This document shows positions 1-9,148 of a DNA stretch of 64,000 nt, in pieces. Position numbers and translations under genes: made by a program. The DNA is taken from positions 49,557-113,556 of the forward strand of contig CAJSZQ010000010.1 of assembly GCA_910574185.1 (NCBI GenBank), read 5' to 3'. How positions within the stretch are numbered: the stretch's first letter is position 1; each line of letters begins with the position of its first letter. The DNA is from Lachnospiraceae bacterium (GTDB lineage Bacteria; Bacillota; Clostridia; Lachnospirales; Lachnospiraceae). The notes under the pieces are model-generated. The model was not told the DNA's origin, ran no database searches, and saw only the letters and a list, made by a program, of their open reading frames with translations.

Positions 1-1604
1 CCTTCCCATGAATTATCCAGCTCATAGAAAGCCTTTCTGCGCTTATACAGATGGAGAAGATCTCGCATCCAGTTCTGAATCTGCCGGTGCGGGGCTTCCT
101 CAAGCAGATACCAGTCAAGCTCTCTCTTCTCACTCCACTCCCGCAGCTGAGCAAACTCTTGTCCCATAAACAAAAGCTTCTTACCAGAATGTCCCATCAT
201 AAAAGCATAAGCCACTTTCAGATTAGCAAATTTATCAAATCCAAGACCGGGCATCTTATTCAGCATCGAACACTTTAAATGCACCACTTCATCATGAGAC
301 AGCACCAAAATATATTTCTCGCTGTAAGCATAGCTCATAGCAAAAGTCATATTGTAATGCGCGCCTTTCCGGAAATACGGGTCCAGCTTCATATATTCGG
401 TAAAATCATGCATCCATCCCATGTTCCACTTCAGGCTAAATCCCAGCCCGTCATCCTTCACATCTCCGGTAACCGCCGGCCACGCAGTAGACTCCTCCGC
501 TATCATCAGCGCGCCCGGATTACGCCCCAGCACAACCGAATTGAGATGCTTGAAGAACTCTATAGCCTCCAGATTCTTATTGCCTCCATATTTATTAGCA
601 ACCCATTCTCCGTCTCTCTTACCATAGTCCAGATAAAGAATAGAAGCTACCGCATCCACCCGGAGACCGTCAATATGAAAATGCTCTATCCAGTAAAGCG
701 CATTGGAAATCAGGAAATTCCGCACCTCATTCTTGCCGAAATCAAAAATCTTCGTCCCCCAGTCCGGATGCTCTCCCTTTTTCGGGTCTGCGTATTCATA
801 TACCGGCGTACCGTCAAAATCAGCAAGTCCATGAGCGTCCCGCGGAAAATGCGCCGGAACCCAGTCAAGAATAATTCCAATCTTATTCTTGTGCAGATAA
901 TCCACCATCCACGCAAAATCCTCCGGCGTTCCATACCGAGAAGTCGGTGCAAAATATCCTGTCACCTGATACCCCCAGGAACCGTCAAACGGATGCTCCG
1001 CAATACCGATTAATTCAATATGCGTATATCCCATGTCCTTAATATACCTGGCAATTTCCTTAGCAAATTCACGATAACTATAGAACCCATCTTCTCCTTC
1101 TGGATGCTTCTTCCATGAACCAATGTGCGCCTCATAAATGGACATCGGCTGTTCAGTATGTTTCCACTTGCTTCGCTGTTCCATCCACGCCTTATCCGTC
1201 CACTTAATATTCGATATATCAAATACCTTCGACGCTGTTCCCGGTCTTAATTCCGCATGATATGCGAACGGGTCCGACTTATTAATAAACTCACCTTTAT
1301 AGGTCTCAATGCAATACTTGTACATAGCATATTCCGCCACATCCGGTACAAAACATGTATAAATTCCAAGCGGTTCTGTACGCTCCATTCGATTCACAGT
1401 TCTGTCCCAATTATTAAATTCCCCCACGACAGATACCGATTTTGCATTCGGCGCCCATACCGCAAAGTATACCCCTTTTTTTCGGCCATCCTTCACCGGA
1501 TGTGCTCCCAACTTTTTAAAAATCTCGTAATGAGTACCCTGCCCAAACAAATAATGATCGAGCTCCCCCACCTCATAAGCTTTTTCTTTTTTCTTTTCTG
1601 CCAT
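1..1604 (-). CDS. glgB: 1,4-alpha-glucan branching enzyme GlgB (3' end outside window)
   Basis: GlgB transfers alpha-1,4 glucan segments to alpha-1,6 branches during glycogen synthesis in the cytoplasm. About 534 residues are visible; the C-terminus runs off the left edge. An N-terminal CBM48-like region (GVYFAVWAPNAKSVSVVG, VGEFNNWD) precedes the GH13 barrel, in which all four conserved blocks can be read: DWVPAHFP, GLRVDAVAS (nucleophile Asp about residue 317), MIAEES (acid/base Glu) and LSHDEVVH. The start ATG at 1604-1602 follows AAGGTGAGG at a good distance. No other glycogen gene is inside the window, so it may continue into an operon on the left. The family assignment is secure. Confidence 0.95.
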   Translation of the reverse strand, partial: MAEKKKEKAYEVGELDHYLFGQGTHYEIFKKLGAHPVKDGRKKGVYFAVWAPNAKSVSVVGEFNNWDRTVNRMERTEPLGIYTCFVPDVAEYAMYKYCIETYKGEFINKSDPFAYHAELRPGTASKVFDISNIKWTDKAWMEQRSKWKHTEQPMSIYEAHIGSWKKHPEGEDGFYSYREFAKEIARYIKDMGYTHIELIGIAEHPFDGSWGYQVTGYFAPTSRYGTPEDFAWMVDYLHKNKIGIILDWVPAHFPRDAHGLADFDGTPVYEYADPKKGEHPDWGTKIFDFGKNEVRNFLISNALYWIEHFHIDGLRVDAVASILYLDYGKRDGEWVANKYGGNKNLEAIEFFKHLNSVVLGRNPGALMIAEESTAWPAVTGDVKDDGLGFSLKWNMGWMHDFTEYMKLDPYFRKGAHYNMTFAMSYAYSEKYILVLSHDEVVHLKCSMLNKMPGLGFDKFANLKVAYAFMMGHSGKKLLFMGQEFAQLREWSEKRELDWYLLEEAPHRQIQNWMRDLLHLYKRRKAFYELDNSWE

Positions 1605-1716
1605 ATCCTCACCTTCTTATATCGCTATTCTGATACTGGGAGCCTATGATACTTCACTCCACAATATCTGCAGATTGCTCTGCAGTTCATTTTTTTATTA
1701 TACTTGATTCATCCAT

Positions 1717-1765
1717 AAAAAGAAAGAGTTTTGAGCTACAAATTGCTCAAAACACTCTCTTTTTT
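1717..1765 (-). terminator. Intrinsic terminator after the TPR/P-loop gene
   Basis: A 16-base stem (1721-1736 with 1745-1760, one mismatch) around a short loop, with a U-run when read leftward. It lies downstream of the minus-strand gene ending at 1849 and separates it from glgB. Confidence 0.8.
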
Positions 1766-1848
1766 CGACATATATATAGCGATTTTACACAAAAACCATT
1801 TATCTCTTTCTAGCCAGAGAATTTACTCAGAAATACCTCTGTATATTA

Positions 1849-4800
1849 CTAAATCCGGAAATCATCCTCCTTCAGAATAATCCTGTCAGAATCATCCGTT
1901 CCTTTTCCAAATACTCTTCTTGCAAAATGCTTCACATTCGCCTTCTTAGAATGCTCGATTGCTTCGTCCATTATCTCCTTCACCTCCGCAACCGTCACCG
2001 CGTGATCCTCTCTCTGCATCACGTCAATTCTGCTATATAATGCCAGGATACCCATCTCGTCTAATTTATAGCCGCTCTCCTTTGCATATGTCTGTCCGAA
2101 TGTTACCAGCTCATCATTAATAAATGCCGGAAGTTCAAGCTTGGAAGTAAATTTCTTCTTGAAAGGAGGATTCGCCATAAATATTCTTTCAAGCGGCTTC
2201 TTCTGATCCTCCAAAACCACCAACAGTTCTCCCGTCTTCTTTTCCATCAGGTGATTTAATTCCTTGATTGTCCTGGTATTTAGTTTACCTGCCTTCTCAA
2301 TAATAATTGCTCCGCCGCGAAGCTTCTGAATAATATTCGTCAGCTCTTTCTTATTCAGAGACTCGCCCGTAACAATAGCCACCTTGCCTTGCTTCAAATT
2401 CCGCTGCTTCTGAATCGCTTTGACAATGTCGACTGCAAGCACCGTCTTACCGGACCCTTTTTGACCCATAACGATAATATTACCGCTTCTGGAAGTACCT
2501 TCTCTTTTCTCTCTCCGGTCGTTATCCAGCACTTCTACAATCTGTTCGCTCATCCCACGCACCGGAACAAAGTAAGAGAACAGCTTCTTCTGCTCTTCTG
2601 TCAGACCTGCCCGAAGTCCAATCTCACTGGTTGCGCTCAAATCATATCTTCCGGTAACCACAAAACCGGTGTCAAACGGAACGCCTCCCTTGCCTTTCTT
2701 AATTCTCTTCTGAATCTCTTCCTCTGTAGGCTCCTCAATCGTCAGTTCTTCTGCCGGCTCCTCTTTCACTGATTTTACCGGCTTCTCCGGTTTCTTTTCC
2801 GCTTTGGCGGGCTTTTTCTTTCTTGCTGGTTTAACCGGCTCTGGCTCTTCAACTACAGGAAGTTCTTCCTCCTCAAAGTCTTCTTCCAAATCATCTTCTA
2901 CTGGCTCCTCAGAAGGCTCATCCTCGTCAAAGTCATCGTCATCATAATCATCGTCATAGGCCTCTTCCTCATAATCACCAATATATCCTTCGTCGAATCC
3001 ATCTTCATCTACTTCCTCATAGGATTCGCTGAACGCACCCTCAGCAATTTCCTCATAGGATTCGTCCCCGGCTGCAGCCACATCCGATTCATCAGCCGGC
3101 TCGGCTTCTTCATAGGATTCATCCTCAAACTCATCCTCGACTACTTCTTCATAAGAGTCTTCTTCAAACTCACCTTCCCCGGCTTCCTCATTCAATTCAT
3201 CTTCTAATTCATCGTCAGCGGTTTCCTCATAGGATTCATCTTCAAATTCATCCTCAGCAATTTCCTCATAGGATTCATCTTCAAATTCATCCTCAGCAAT
3301 TTCCTCATAGGATTCATCTTCAAATTCATCCTCGACTACGTCCTCATCGGAATCATTTTTTAATTCATCCTCGGCAAACTCCTCATAGGATTCGTCTTCA
3401 AACTCATCCTCATAAGAATCATCTTGTAATTCATCCTCACTGGCTTTCCCGCCAGCCTCTTCATATGCTTCTTCCCAAGATTCGTCTTGTTCGCTCTCTT
3501 CACTCGTTTCATCCAAGTCTGCTTCCAGCTCTTCCATCAGCTTCCTCAAATCTGCCGTCATTCCGGTAGATTCCTGTAATTCCTCCTGGTCTGCGAAGAA
3601 CTCCTCTAAATCCTCTTCCAAATCGTCATAATCATAAGCCGGCTCATCCTGAACAATTCCACGAGACGACTCTTTAGCCGCTTCTCTGGATTCTTCATAA
3701 GGTTCTTCTTTCGCGATTTCCTCCGCTTCCTTATGGTCTACTTCATCCACGTTCTCGTCTCCAGAAAGCCCATCAAACAAGTCGTCATCAGTTCCAAAGA
3801 AACTATCCGTATCATTATTCGGCTGCTCTATTAAACCGTCTCCCAAATCCTGTACGGTCTTTCTTGCCGCAAGCTGCTCCAACTTGCGCTCTTCTTCCTC
3901 CATCTGCAGAATAGCCTGTCTGCGTTCCTCTTCCGCCTTCTGCTCAGCCAAAATGCGCTCTTCTTCCGCTTTTCTTGCCGCAAGCCTTCTTTTCTCCTCC
4001 ACTGCCCTCTGCTCTGCGTGGCGACGTGCTTCCTCTGCTGCCCTCTGCTGCTTCTCAATACGACGCGCCTCTTCCTCCCGTCGCTTCTCAGCTTCAAGCT
4101 TCTCCTTTGCTCTGGCCTCTTCGTCCTTTTTCCGCTGGGTATCTATCGCCTTCGCATTCTCTTTCTGCTTTGCTTCCCATTCCATCAGAATCTCTTCAAT
4201 CTTCATCTGGCCTGTAATACGCAGATCTTCGTCTCTCTTATCGATAGCCTTAGTCTTTGGCTCCAAATCAATGCCATTTGCAACGGCAAACCCATTGCGA
4301 AGAGCCTCTGCAAGCGTCGCCCCTTTCACAGTCCTGCGAATATTCGATTCTCCATGCACCTTAGGCTCCTCTTCCTGCCCCGTCTGCTCCTTTTCCCCGG
4401 TCTGCGAGCCAAAGCCGTCTCCTCCCGTACCGGCGTCTGCTTTCGCCAAGTCTCCGGCAGACTCTTCTGTCTCGTCACTGTCTTCTACTGCCACCGGTTT
4501 CATATCCGGATTCGTCGCATCCGACACATCGCCGCCCACAGAACTCATCATTCTGGCGACAAGGTCTTCTACGGATTCCTTTTCGCCGGAAGAACCAGAC
4601 GCCGACGGAATTGCTCCTACCGATACGTCAGGGGTGAGGCCTACCGATATTCCTCCCATTCCACTCTTCTGGCTCTCATACCTTTCCTGCTGCAGAGGCG
4701 TCAGAGGCTTATACTTCATCTTTAGCTCCATCGCCTGATATACATATCTGCCTTCGCTGAACCAAAGTATCAAATCGTCGCACTCTTCGAGACACTCGGC

Positions 4801-5283
4801 AGTCATGCCTGCCTGGTCATATAACCTGGCAAGCTCATATGCCCACTTCTCAATATATTCCGCCTTCTTAAACTCTTCAAGCGCATCAATCTGCTCCGCC
4901 AAAGAAGCCCTGCGTGCTTTCAGTATCTTGTATTTTAAAATAAACTGGTTCGGATCTTTTGGCGCCAGCTTCACAAATTCCTCATAGCAGTCTGAAGCCT
5001 CTTCGATATCATGAATCTTCAATGCCAGCGTACCGAGCCGGTATACGGTCTTTCTGCTGTTCGGCGCACGATCATACGCCATAAACAATACGTCCCGGCT
5101 CTTCTGAAACTCCCCGTTATACTCATAAATCTCGCTGACGCTGTTCAGCATAGACGGATTCTTAACCCGGCGCCAATCAATCGTGTCGGCAATCTCCATT
5201 GCCTTCTTATAGCGCTTATTCTCCATATGCTCCAGCATCTGCTCTGTTTTTACCCGATATTCATATTTATCCAATGTTCTCAC
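1849..5283 (-). CDS. Large TPR / acidic-repeat / AAA-type P-loop protein
   Basis: A protein of about 1,140 residues of unknown function. Residues 1-200 look like TPR helices (NSVSEIYEYNGEFQKSRD, YRLGTLALKIHDIEEASDC). Residues about 380-480 form a charged Ala/Glu/Arg coiled coil. Residues about 500-870 are extremely acidic, with 13-residue repeats of the type EDESYEEIAEDEF. A Lys/Pro-rich linker leads to an ATPase-like domain with Walker A GQKGSGKT at 940-947. The place expected for Walker B reads GGAIIIEKAGKLN, so the usual Asp-Glu pair is missing. The overall order resembles EccA/CbxX-type TPR-AAA proteins, but that is inference. The longest frame opens at GTG 5283; a TTG at 5274 is six bases behind GAGGTG and is the better start. 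No signal peptide or membrane segment is seen. Confidence 0.85.
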   Translation of the reverse strand: MRTLDKYEYRVKTEQMLEHMENKRYKKAMEIADTIDWRRVKNPSMLNSVSEIYEYNGEFQKSRDVLFMAYDRAPNSRKTVYRLGTLALKIHDIEEASDCYEEFVKLAPKDPNQFILKYKILKARRASLAEQIDALEEFKKAEYIEKWAYELARLYDQAGMTAECLEECDDLILWFSEGRYVYQAMELKMKYKPLTPLQQERYESQKSGMGGISVGLTPDVSVGAIPSASGSSGEKESVEDLVARMMSSVGGDVSDATNPDMKPVAVEDSDETEESAGDLAKADAGTGGDGFGSQTGEKEQTGQEEEPKVHGESNIRRTVKGATLAEALRNGFAVANGIDLEPKTKAIDKRDEDLRITGQMKIEEILMEWEAKQKENAKAIDTQRKKDEEARAKEKLEAEKRREEEARRIEKQQRAAEEARRHAEQRAVEEKRRLAARKAEEERILAEQKAEEERRQAILQMEEEERKLEQLAARKTVQDLGDGLIEQPNNDTDSFFGTDDDLFDGLSGDENVDEVDHKEAEEIAKEEPYEESREAAKESSRGIVQDEPAYDYDDLEEDLEEFFADQEELQESTGMTADLRKLMEELEADLDETSEESEQDESWEEAYEEAGGKASEDELQDDSYEDEFEDESYEEFAEDELKNDSDEDVVEDEFEDESYEEIAEDEFEDESYEEIAEDEFEDESYEETADDELEDELNEEAGEGEFEEDSYEEVVEDEFEDESYEEAEPADESDVAAAGDESYEEIAEGAFSESYEEVDEDGFDEGYIGDYEEEAYDDDYDDDDFDEDEPSEEPVEDDLEEDFEEEELPVVEEPEPVKPARKKKPAKAEKKPEKPVKSVKEEPAEELTIEEPTEEEIQKRIKKGKGGVPFDTGFVVTGRYDLSATSEIGLRAGLTEEQKKLFSYFVPVRGMSEQIVEVLDNDRREKREGTSRSGNIIVMGQKGSGKTVLAVDIVKAIQKQRNLKQGKVAIVTGESLNKKELTNIIQKLRGGAIIIEKAGKLNTRTIKELNHLMEKKTGELLVVLEDQKKPLERIFMANPPFKKKFTSKLELPAFINDELVTFGQTYAKESGYKLDEMGILALYSRIDVMQREDHAVTVAEVKEIMDEAIEHSKKANVKHFARRVFGKGTDDSDRIILKEDDFRI
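3095..3420 (-). repeat. 39-bp tandem repeats encoding acidic 13-residue units
   Basis: Imperfect 39-bp units inside the large P-loop gene encode Asp/Glu-rich blocks with a fixed Ser-Tyr-Glu-Glu core. Units around 3220-3345 are nearly identical at the DNA level, which suggests recent duplication; outer units have diverged. Confidence 0.8.
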
Positions 5284-5380
5284 CTCAAAAATGTTTCAAC
5301 TACTTATCTTTACGACGTCCTATAGCTTATTCAAGTTTATCATATGGCGTATACATTGTCAAAATAATCGCATGAAATTG

Positions 5381-7312
5381 TTACAGAATAATATCGTCAA
5401 CCTTTTGATAATCCTTCATACTGTAAGCCTCTATAATATTTCCCTTCACCACATATAGCTTCGTATCAATATAGACTCCCCTGGCAGTCTGGTAACCATT
5501 TCCATTCACCGTCTCATCCATCAGGCACACAAATCCGTTATCTGTATCGTAAGAAAATACACAATAGTTCTCACCGTTTCCTCCATGGACAGAAAAGCCA
5601 ATTATATTCTTGTTCACGTCAATCAGCGCCGCCCGGTAATCATACATAACATCCGCACCGTACACATTCTTCATAACATACTTCTGAACTTCCTTCACAT
5701 CTGTGTTATCACTGATATCAAACATAGACAGTTTCACGCCGTTTGTAGAGAATCCGTCCTCATCCACATCCATACCGATTCCCAGAAGCATATCCTCACC
5801 ATAGAAATGCAGGTACTCAGAGAAACCTGGTATCTTCAACTCGCCAATAATCTTCGGTTTCTTCGGGTCTGAGAAATCCACCGAGAACAGCGGGTCCGTC
5901 TCTCTGAAAGTAACAAAGTATCCCACATCCCCCAAAAGTCTTGCTGAATAAACTCTCTCATCTTCCGCTAATCCTTCGATGGAACCGATGACCTTCAGGT
6001 TCTTATCCAGCACATATACGCTGTTCGTATCCTTCTCAGTGGTAATTACCCGCAGATTGCCTTTATATTCATCAATACAGAAGGAATCATGGATATATCC
6101 GCCTACCATTCCAGAAGCCTCTGCATTTAACTTTCCGTTCTCATAAGAAAGCCTGCGGATTACCGTATCTCCAGTATACCAGGAACGGTCTTCATACCAG
6201 TAAATATTCTGGTTACTTACATACAGATTCCCTCCGTCGGTAAATATTGCCTTGCTGTCCTTCGCTTCTTCCGGTTTATTCATATCGACGGAACTTATCA
6301 CTGCATACATATACGCCTGCTTCGTAGCCGGCAGATAGATATCTGACTCTGGAAGCAGACTCTGATTAATCAGAGGAATATAGCCTTCCGTATCCCTTGC
6401 CTCGATGCCGCCGTAAGTATCCACACAATACTGACTGAACAAATACAGATGGCCTTCCGCCATGCGTGAAGAAGTATAGGAACCGCTCTGCGTCACTTCA
6501 CCAATCTTCTCAGGCTTCTTTGGATTCGACAAATCATAGGTAACTGAAAAGGTATTGGATTGCCCCATATACCAGCCGCCCCTGGTTTTCTCTTCGCGGT
6601 AAATCTCTCCCACCAGAACCAGCCTGCCGCTATTAACATAAAACTCGCGTATCGTATAGTCGTCGTCAAGCTCTGCCTCGCCGGCCTGCTCAAGCCCATT
6701 CTTTGTATCTACTATCGCAACCGCTCTTCCGTTATCCCGCAGAGTATAGAGATAGCGCCCGTCTGTCTTCACCACATCTGCTTCGTCCACACCTTCTTGT
6801 CTCACGTTCGTCTCAGAATAATCTGCCGTTTCAGCAACTGCCGCAGTCTTTGCCTCTCCTGCCTCCCCCGCCATCAAATTCATAGACGCCGAATCCTCTG
6901 CTACAGCCTGCCCCGCCATATCCCCAGACGCCGAATCCTCTATCTTCTCCGCACCGCCGTCATAAGACCTGGCATTCATCTCATTCATGCGCTCTTCCAG
7001 ATATGCATACACGTCTTCATAATCTTTTGCTGTAGTAAGGCCCGAATTAGAAAAAGATTCCCCTTCCTCTCTCGTATAATTATCCCTTTCTACATGACTG
7101 ATATAATCAGACTCCTTCATCATGCCATAAGCAAGTCCGCAGGCCAGCAGACAGCATGCTGCCGCCACAATATGCGCTCTCTTCCATACAAATTTCTTCG
7201 GCCGGTTTTTTAATAGCGTCTCTACGTCTCCCGGTTCCAGAGAGTTCGGTACTTTTACTGTCTCTGATTCTTCTTTTATCCGATTTAACAAATCCTGCTC
7301 TCTTTTATTCAT
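5381..7312 (-). CDS. Membrane-anchored beta-propeller protein (COG4880 type)
   Basis: 643 residues. Residues 1-45 are cytoplasmic and charged, a membrane segment follows at about 47-65 (AHIVAAACCLLACGLAYGMM), and the rest is predicted outside the cell. It matches the family of secreted proteins with a C-terminal beta-propeller: VDEADVVKTDGRYLYT, followed by repeated strands such as VAIVDTKNG, YDLSNPKKPEKIGEV and VDFSDPKKPKIIGEL. It begins 17 bases after the stop of the ECF sigma gene, so the two are almost certainly co-transcribed. This placement, with a short cytosolic tail and an outside domain, suggests that it binds or controls the sigma factor; that is inference, as no known anti-sigma motif was recognised. 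Confidence 0.85.
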   Translation of the reverse strand: MNKREQDLLNRIKEESETVKVPNSLEPGDVETLLKNRPKKFVWKRAHIVAAACCLLACGLAYGMMKESDYISHVERDNYTREEGESFSNSGLTTAKDYEDVYAYLEERMNEMNARSYDGGAEKIEDSASGDMAGQAVAEDSASMNLMAGEAGEAKTAAVAETADYSETNVRQEGVDEADVVKTDGRYLYTLRDNGRAVAIVDTKNGLEQAGEAELDDDYTIREFYVNSGRLVLVGEIYREEKTRGGWYMGQSNTFSVTYDLSNPKKPEKIGEVTQSGSYTSSRMAEGHLYLFSQYCVDTYGGIEARDTEGYIPLINQSLLPESDIYLPATKQAYMYAVISSVDMNKPEEAKDSKAIFTDGGNLYVSNQNIYWYEDRSWYTGDTVIRRLSYENGKLNAEASGMVGGYIHDSFCIDEYKGNLRVITTEKDTNSVYVLDKNLKVIGSIEGLAEDERVYSARLLGDVGYFVTFRETDPLFSVDFSDPKKPKIIGELKIPGFSEYLHFYGEDMLLGIGMDVDEDGFSTNGVKLSMFDISDNTDVKEVQKYVMKNVYGADVMYDYRAALIDVNKNIIGFSVHGGNGENYCVFSYDTDNGFVCLMDETVNGNGYQTARGVYIDTKLYVVKGNIIEAYSMKDYQKVDDIIL

Positions 7313-7329
7313 CGCGCAAGTCCCCTTTC

Positions 7330-7848
7330 CTAATAATATGCCGCCTGACTGTCTGCTTCCGCCGGAGCCAAAATCACACTCATCTTCGACAGCGCGCGGC
7401 TTCTCTTAGATCTGACTGTTCCGCTCTTAAGCTTTAACATCTCTCCAATCTCTTTGCTTTGATATCCGCCGAACACAGAAAGTCCCACAATCATCTGTTC
7501 TTCCTCGGAAAGCACCGCAAAAGCACGTCGTACATCCAGGCTTAAGTTCATACCGTCTTCTCCACTCCCGCCCTCCAGCCTCTCGAAAAATTCCGCTTCA
7601 TGCGCTGTTCGGGTTTTTGCCATAGCTGCAAGCTTCTTTTTACACATCCGAGAAAGTATGGTAAACATCCAGCCCTTAAACGCTTCCTCCTTCTTAAGCG
7701 AGTGCACCCGCTCATAGCCGCGGATAACCGCCTCGCTTACCACGTCCTCCGCATCCTGCGGATTCTTCATCATACACAGGGCAAAACGGTACAAATCCCT
7801 GTAAATCTCTTCATACATACCGGCAAACTTCACTGCGTCACACTTCAT
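7330..7848 (-). CDS. ECF-type RNA polymerase sigma factor
   Basis: 172 residues with the two-domain ECF plan. Region 2 is at about residues 10-75 (DLYRFALCMMKNPQDAEDVV, then FKGWMFTILSRMCKKKLA). Region 4, a helix-turn-helix, is at about 110-155 (LSEEEQMIVGLSVFGGYQSK, then IGEMLKLKSGTVRSKRSRAL). The ATG follows AAAGGAGG. It is the first gene of a two-gene unit with the beta-propeller membrane protein. The target regulon is unknown; 200 AT-rich bases upstream probably hold its promoter, possibly self-controlled. Confidence 0.9.
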   Translation of the reverse strand: MKCDAVKFAGMYEEIYRDLYRFALCMMKNPQDAEDVVSEAVIRGYERVHSLKKEEAFKGWMFTILSRMCKKKLAAMAKTRTAHEAEFFERLEGGSGEDGMNLSLDVRRAFAVLSEEEQMIVGLSVFGGYQSKEIGEMLKLKSGTVRSKRSRALSKMSVILAPAEADSQAAYY

Positions 7849-8052
7849 TCCACACCCTCCTTTGCTAGAACACGTCTGAAAATCTCTTCAGGAAATTCAA
7901 AAGACATACTCTAAGGGAAATCATCTAAAAAGAGTACTCTATATATAAGAGCCTCCGCCGAATCCATCTGTTGCATATAAAATAAAAATAATTTGCTATC
8001 TCATCATTTCGGCCCCATATATTTACATAAATAATTATGCACTATTTTACAC
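7849..8052. other. Intergenic region upstream of the ECF sigma gene
   Basis: About 200 AT-rich bases between the sigma gene and the transporter terminator. No open frame or convincing standard promoter was found; it probably carries the sigma operon promoter. Confidence 0.4.
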
Positions 8053-8098
8053 AAAAAAACAATAGCATCCCGGCAATGTTACTGCCGAAATGCTATCT
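8053..8098 (-). terminator. Intrinsic terminator of the peptide transporter operon
   Basis: Stem ATAGCAT..CGGCA / TGCCG..ATGCTAT (8062-8096) with a seven-base U-run when read leftward. It closes the minus-strand peptide transporter operon. Confidence 0.85.
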
Positions 8099-8177
8099 TC
8101 AGTACTGTCTGTATTAGTTATGGTTCATGCGCTTATTGGCAAACCCGGATTAAATCAGAGCATGTCTCTACGCTACT

Positions 8178-9146
8178 TTATACCCTGTGGCAAGCCGTCT
8201 TATGTCCTTTCTCAATCTCTCTGAACTCCGGCGCTTCCCTCCTGCACCGCTCCGTCGTATAAGGGCAACGGCTGCTGAAAGCACACCCGGCGAACTTATC
8301 CGTTCGCACTGGCTGCTCTCCTGTCAGCGCTGTAAATTCTTTCCTGCGAATATACGGGTCCGGCGCTGCTGCAAACAATGCCTGCGTATATGGATGTTTG
8401 GGATTTGCAAATAAATTTTCCGTCTCCGTTTCCTCCACTAATGTCCCCAGATACATCACGCCCACGCGGTCCGAAATAAACCGCACGACGCCAATATCAT
8501 GAGAAATAAACAAAAGACTGATGCGCAACTCCTGTTTTAATTCCATCAGCATGTTCAAAATCTGAGCCTGTATGGACACATCCAGCGCAGACACCGGTTC
8601 GTCGCAAACTATCAGCTTCGGCTGTATAATCAACGCCCCCGCAATCCCCAGACGCTGCACCTGCCCCCCGGACAGTTCATGTGGATAACGGAAATAATGT
8701 TCCTCCGACAATCCCACCCGTTCCAGAGTCGCAAGCACCTGCTCCCGACGTTTTGCCGCGTCCTTCACGCCATGAATCGTCAGTGTTTCTTCCAGAATAG
8801 CTCCAATCCGTTGCCTTGGATTCAATGCCGATATCGTATCCTGAAATACCATCTGCAGTTCTCTTCGCAGCGGACGGTATTCCCTCTCACTTAACCGACA
8901 TAAATCCTTCCCGCCATAAAGTATCGAACCGCCGTCAGCCTTATTCAATCCTACAATTATCCGGCCTGTCGTAGACTTCCCGCATCCGGATTCTCCCACA
9001 AGACCATAGGTCTCGCCTTCATCAATGTAAAAAGACATGCCAGCCACAGCGCACATATGGTCCTTCGGCGCAAACAGTTTACCCATATTTCCATAGATTG
9101 GATAAGTCTTTTTCAAATTTGTTACTTCAAGCAAGTGTTCCCCCAT
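8178..9146 (-). CDS. Oligopeptide/dipeptide ABC transporter ATPase, OppF/DppF type
   Basis: The second ATPase of the transporter, about 322 residues. Walker A GESGCGKST lies at 51-59, signature LSGGQVQR near 160 and Walker B LIVCDEPVSALD near 180. The C-terminal oligopeptide-transporter tail has the Cys pattern CAFSSRCPYTTERC, typical of OppD/OppF. The frame is open to 9248, but ATG 9146 follows GAGGAGGTG and begins two bases after the OppD stop, so it is the likely start. The ribosome site lies inside the last codons of OppD, implying coupled translation. It acts at the inner face of the membrane. Confidence 0.92.
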   Translation of the reverse strand: MGEHLLEVTNLKKTYPIYGNMGKLFAPKDHMCAVAGMSFYIDEGETYGLVGESGCGKSTTGRIIVGLNKADGGSILYGGKDLCRLSEREYRPLRRELQMVFQDTISALNPRQRIGAILEETLTIHGVKDAAKRREQVLATLERVGLSEEHYFRYPHELSGGQVQRLGIAGALIIQPKLIVCDEPVSALDVSIQAQILNMLMELKQELRISLLFISHDIGVVRFISDRVGVMYLGTLVEETETENLFANPKHPYTQALFAAAPDPYIRRKEFTALTGEQPVRTDKFAGCAFSSRCPYTTERCRREAPEFREIEKGHKTACHRV

Positions 9147-9148
9147 GA

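Noticed and set aside
3884..4738. 284-codon plus-strand frame
   Set aside because: Antisense to the coiled-coil and acidic part of the large P-loop gene; Ser/Ala-rich shadow without a ribosome site.
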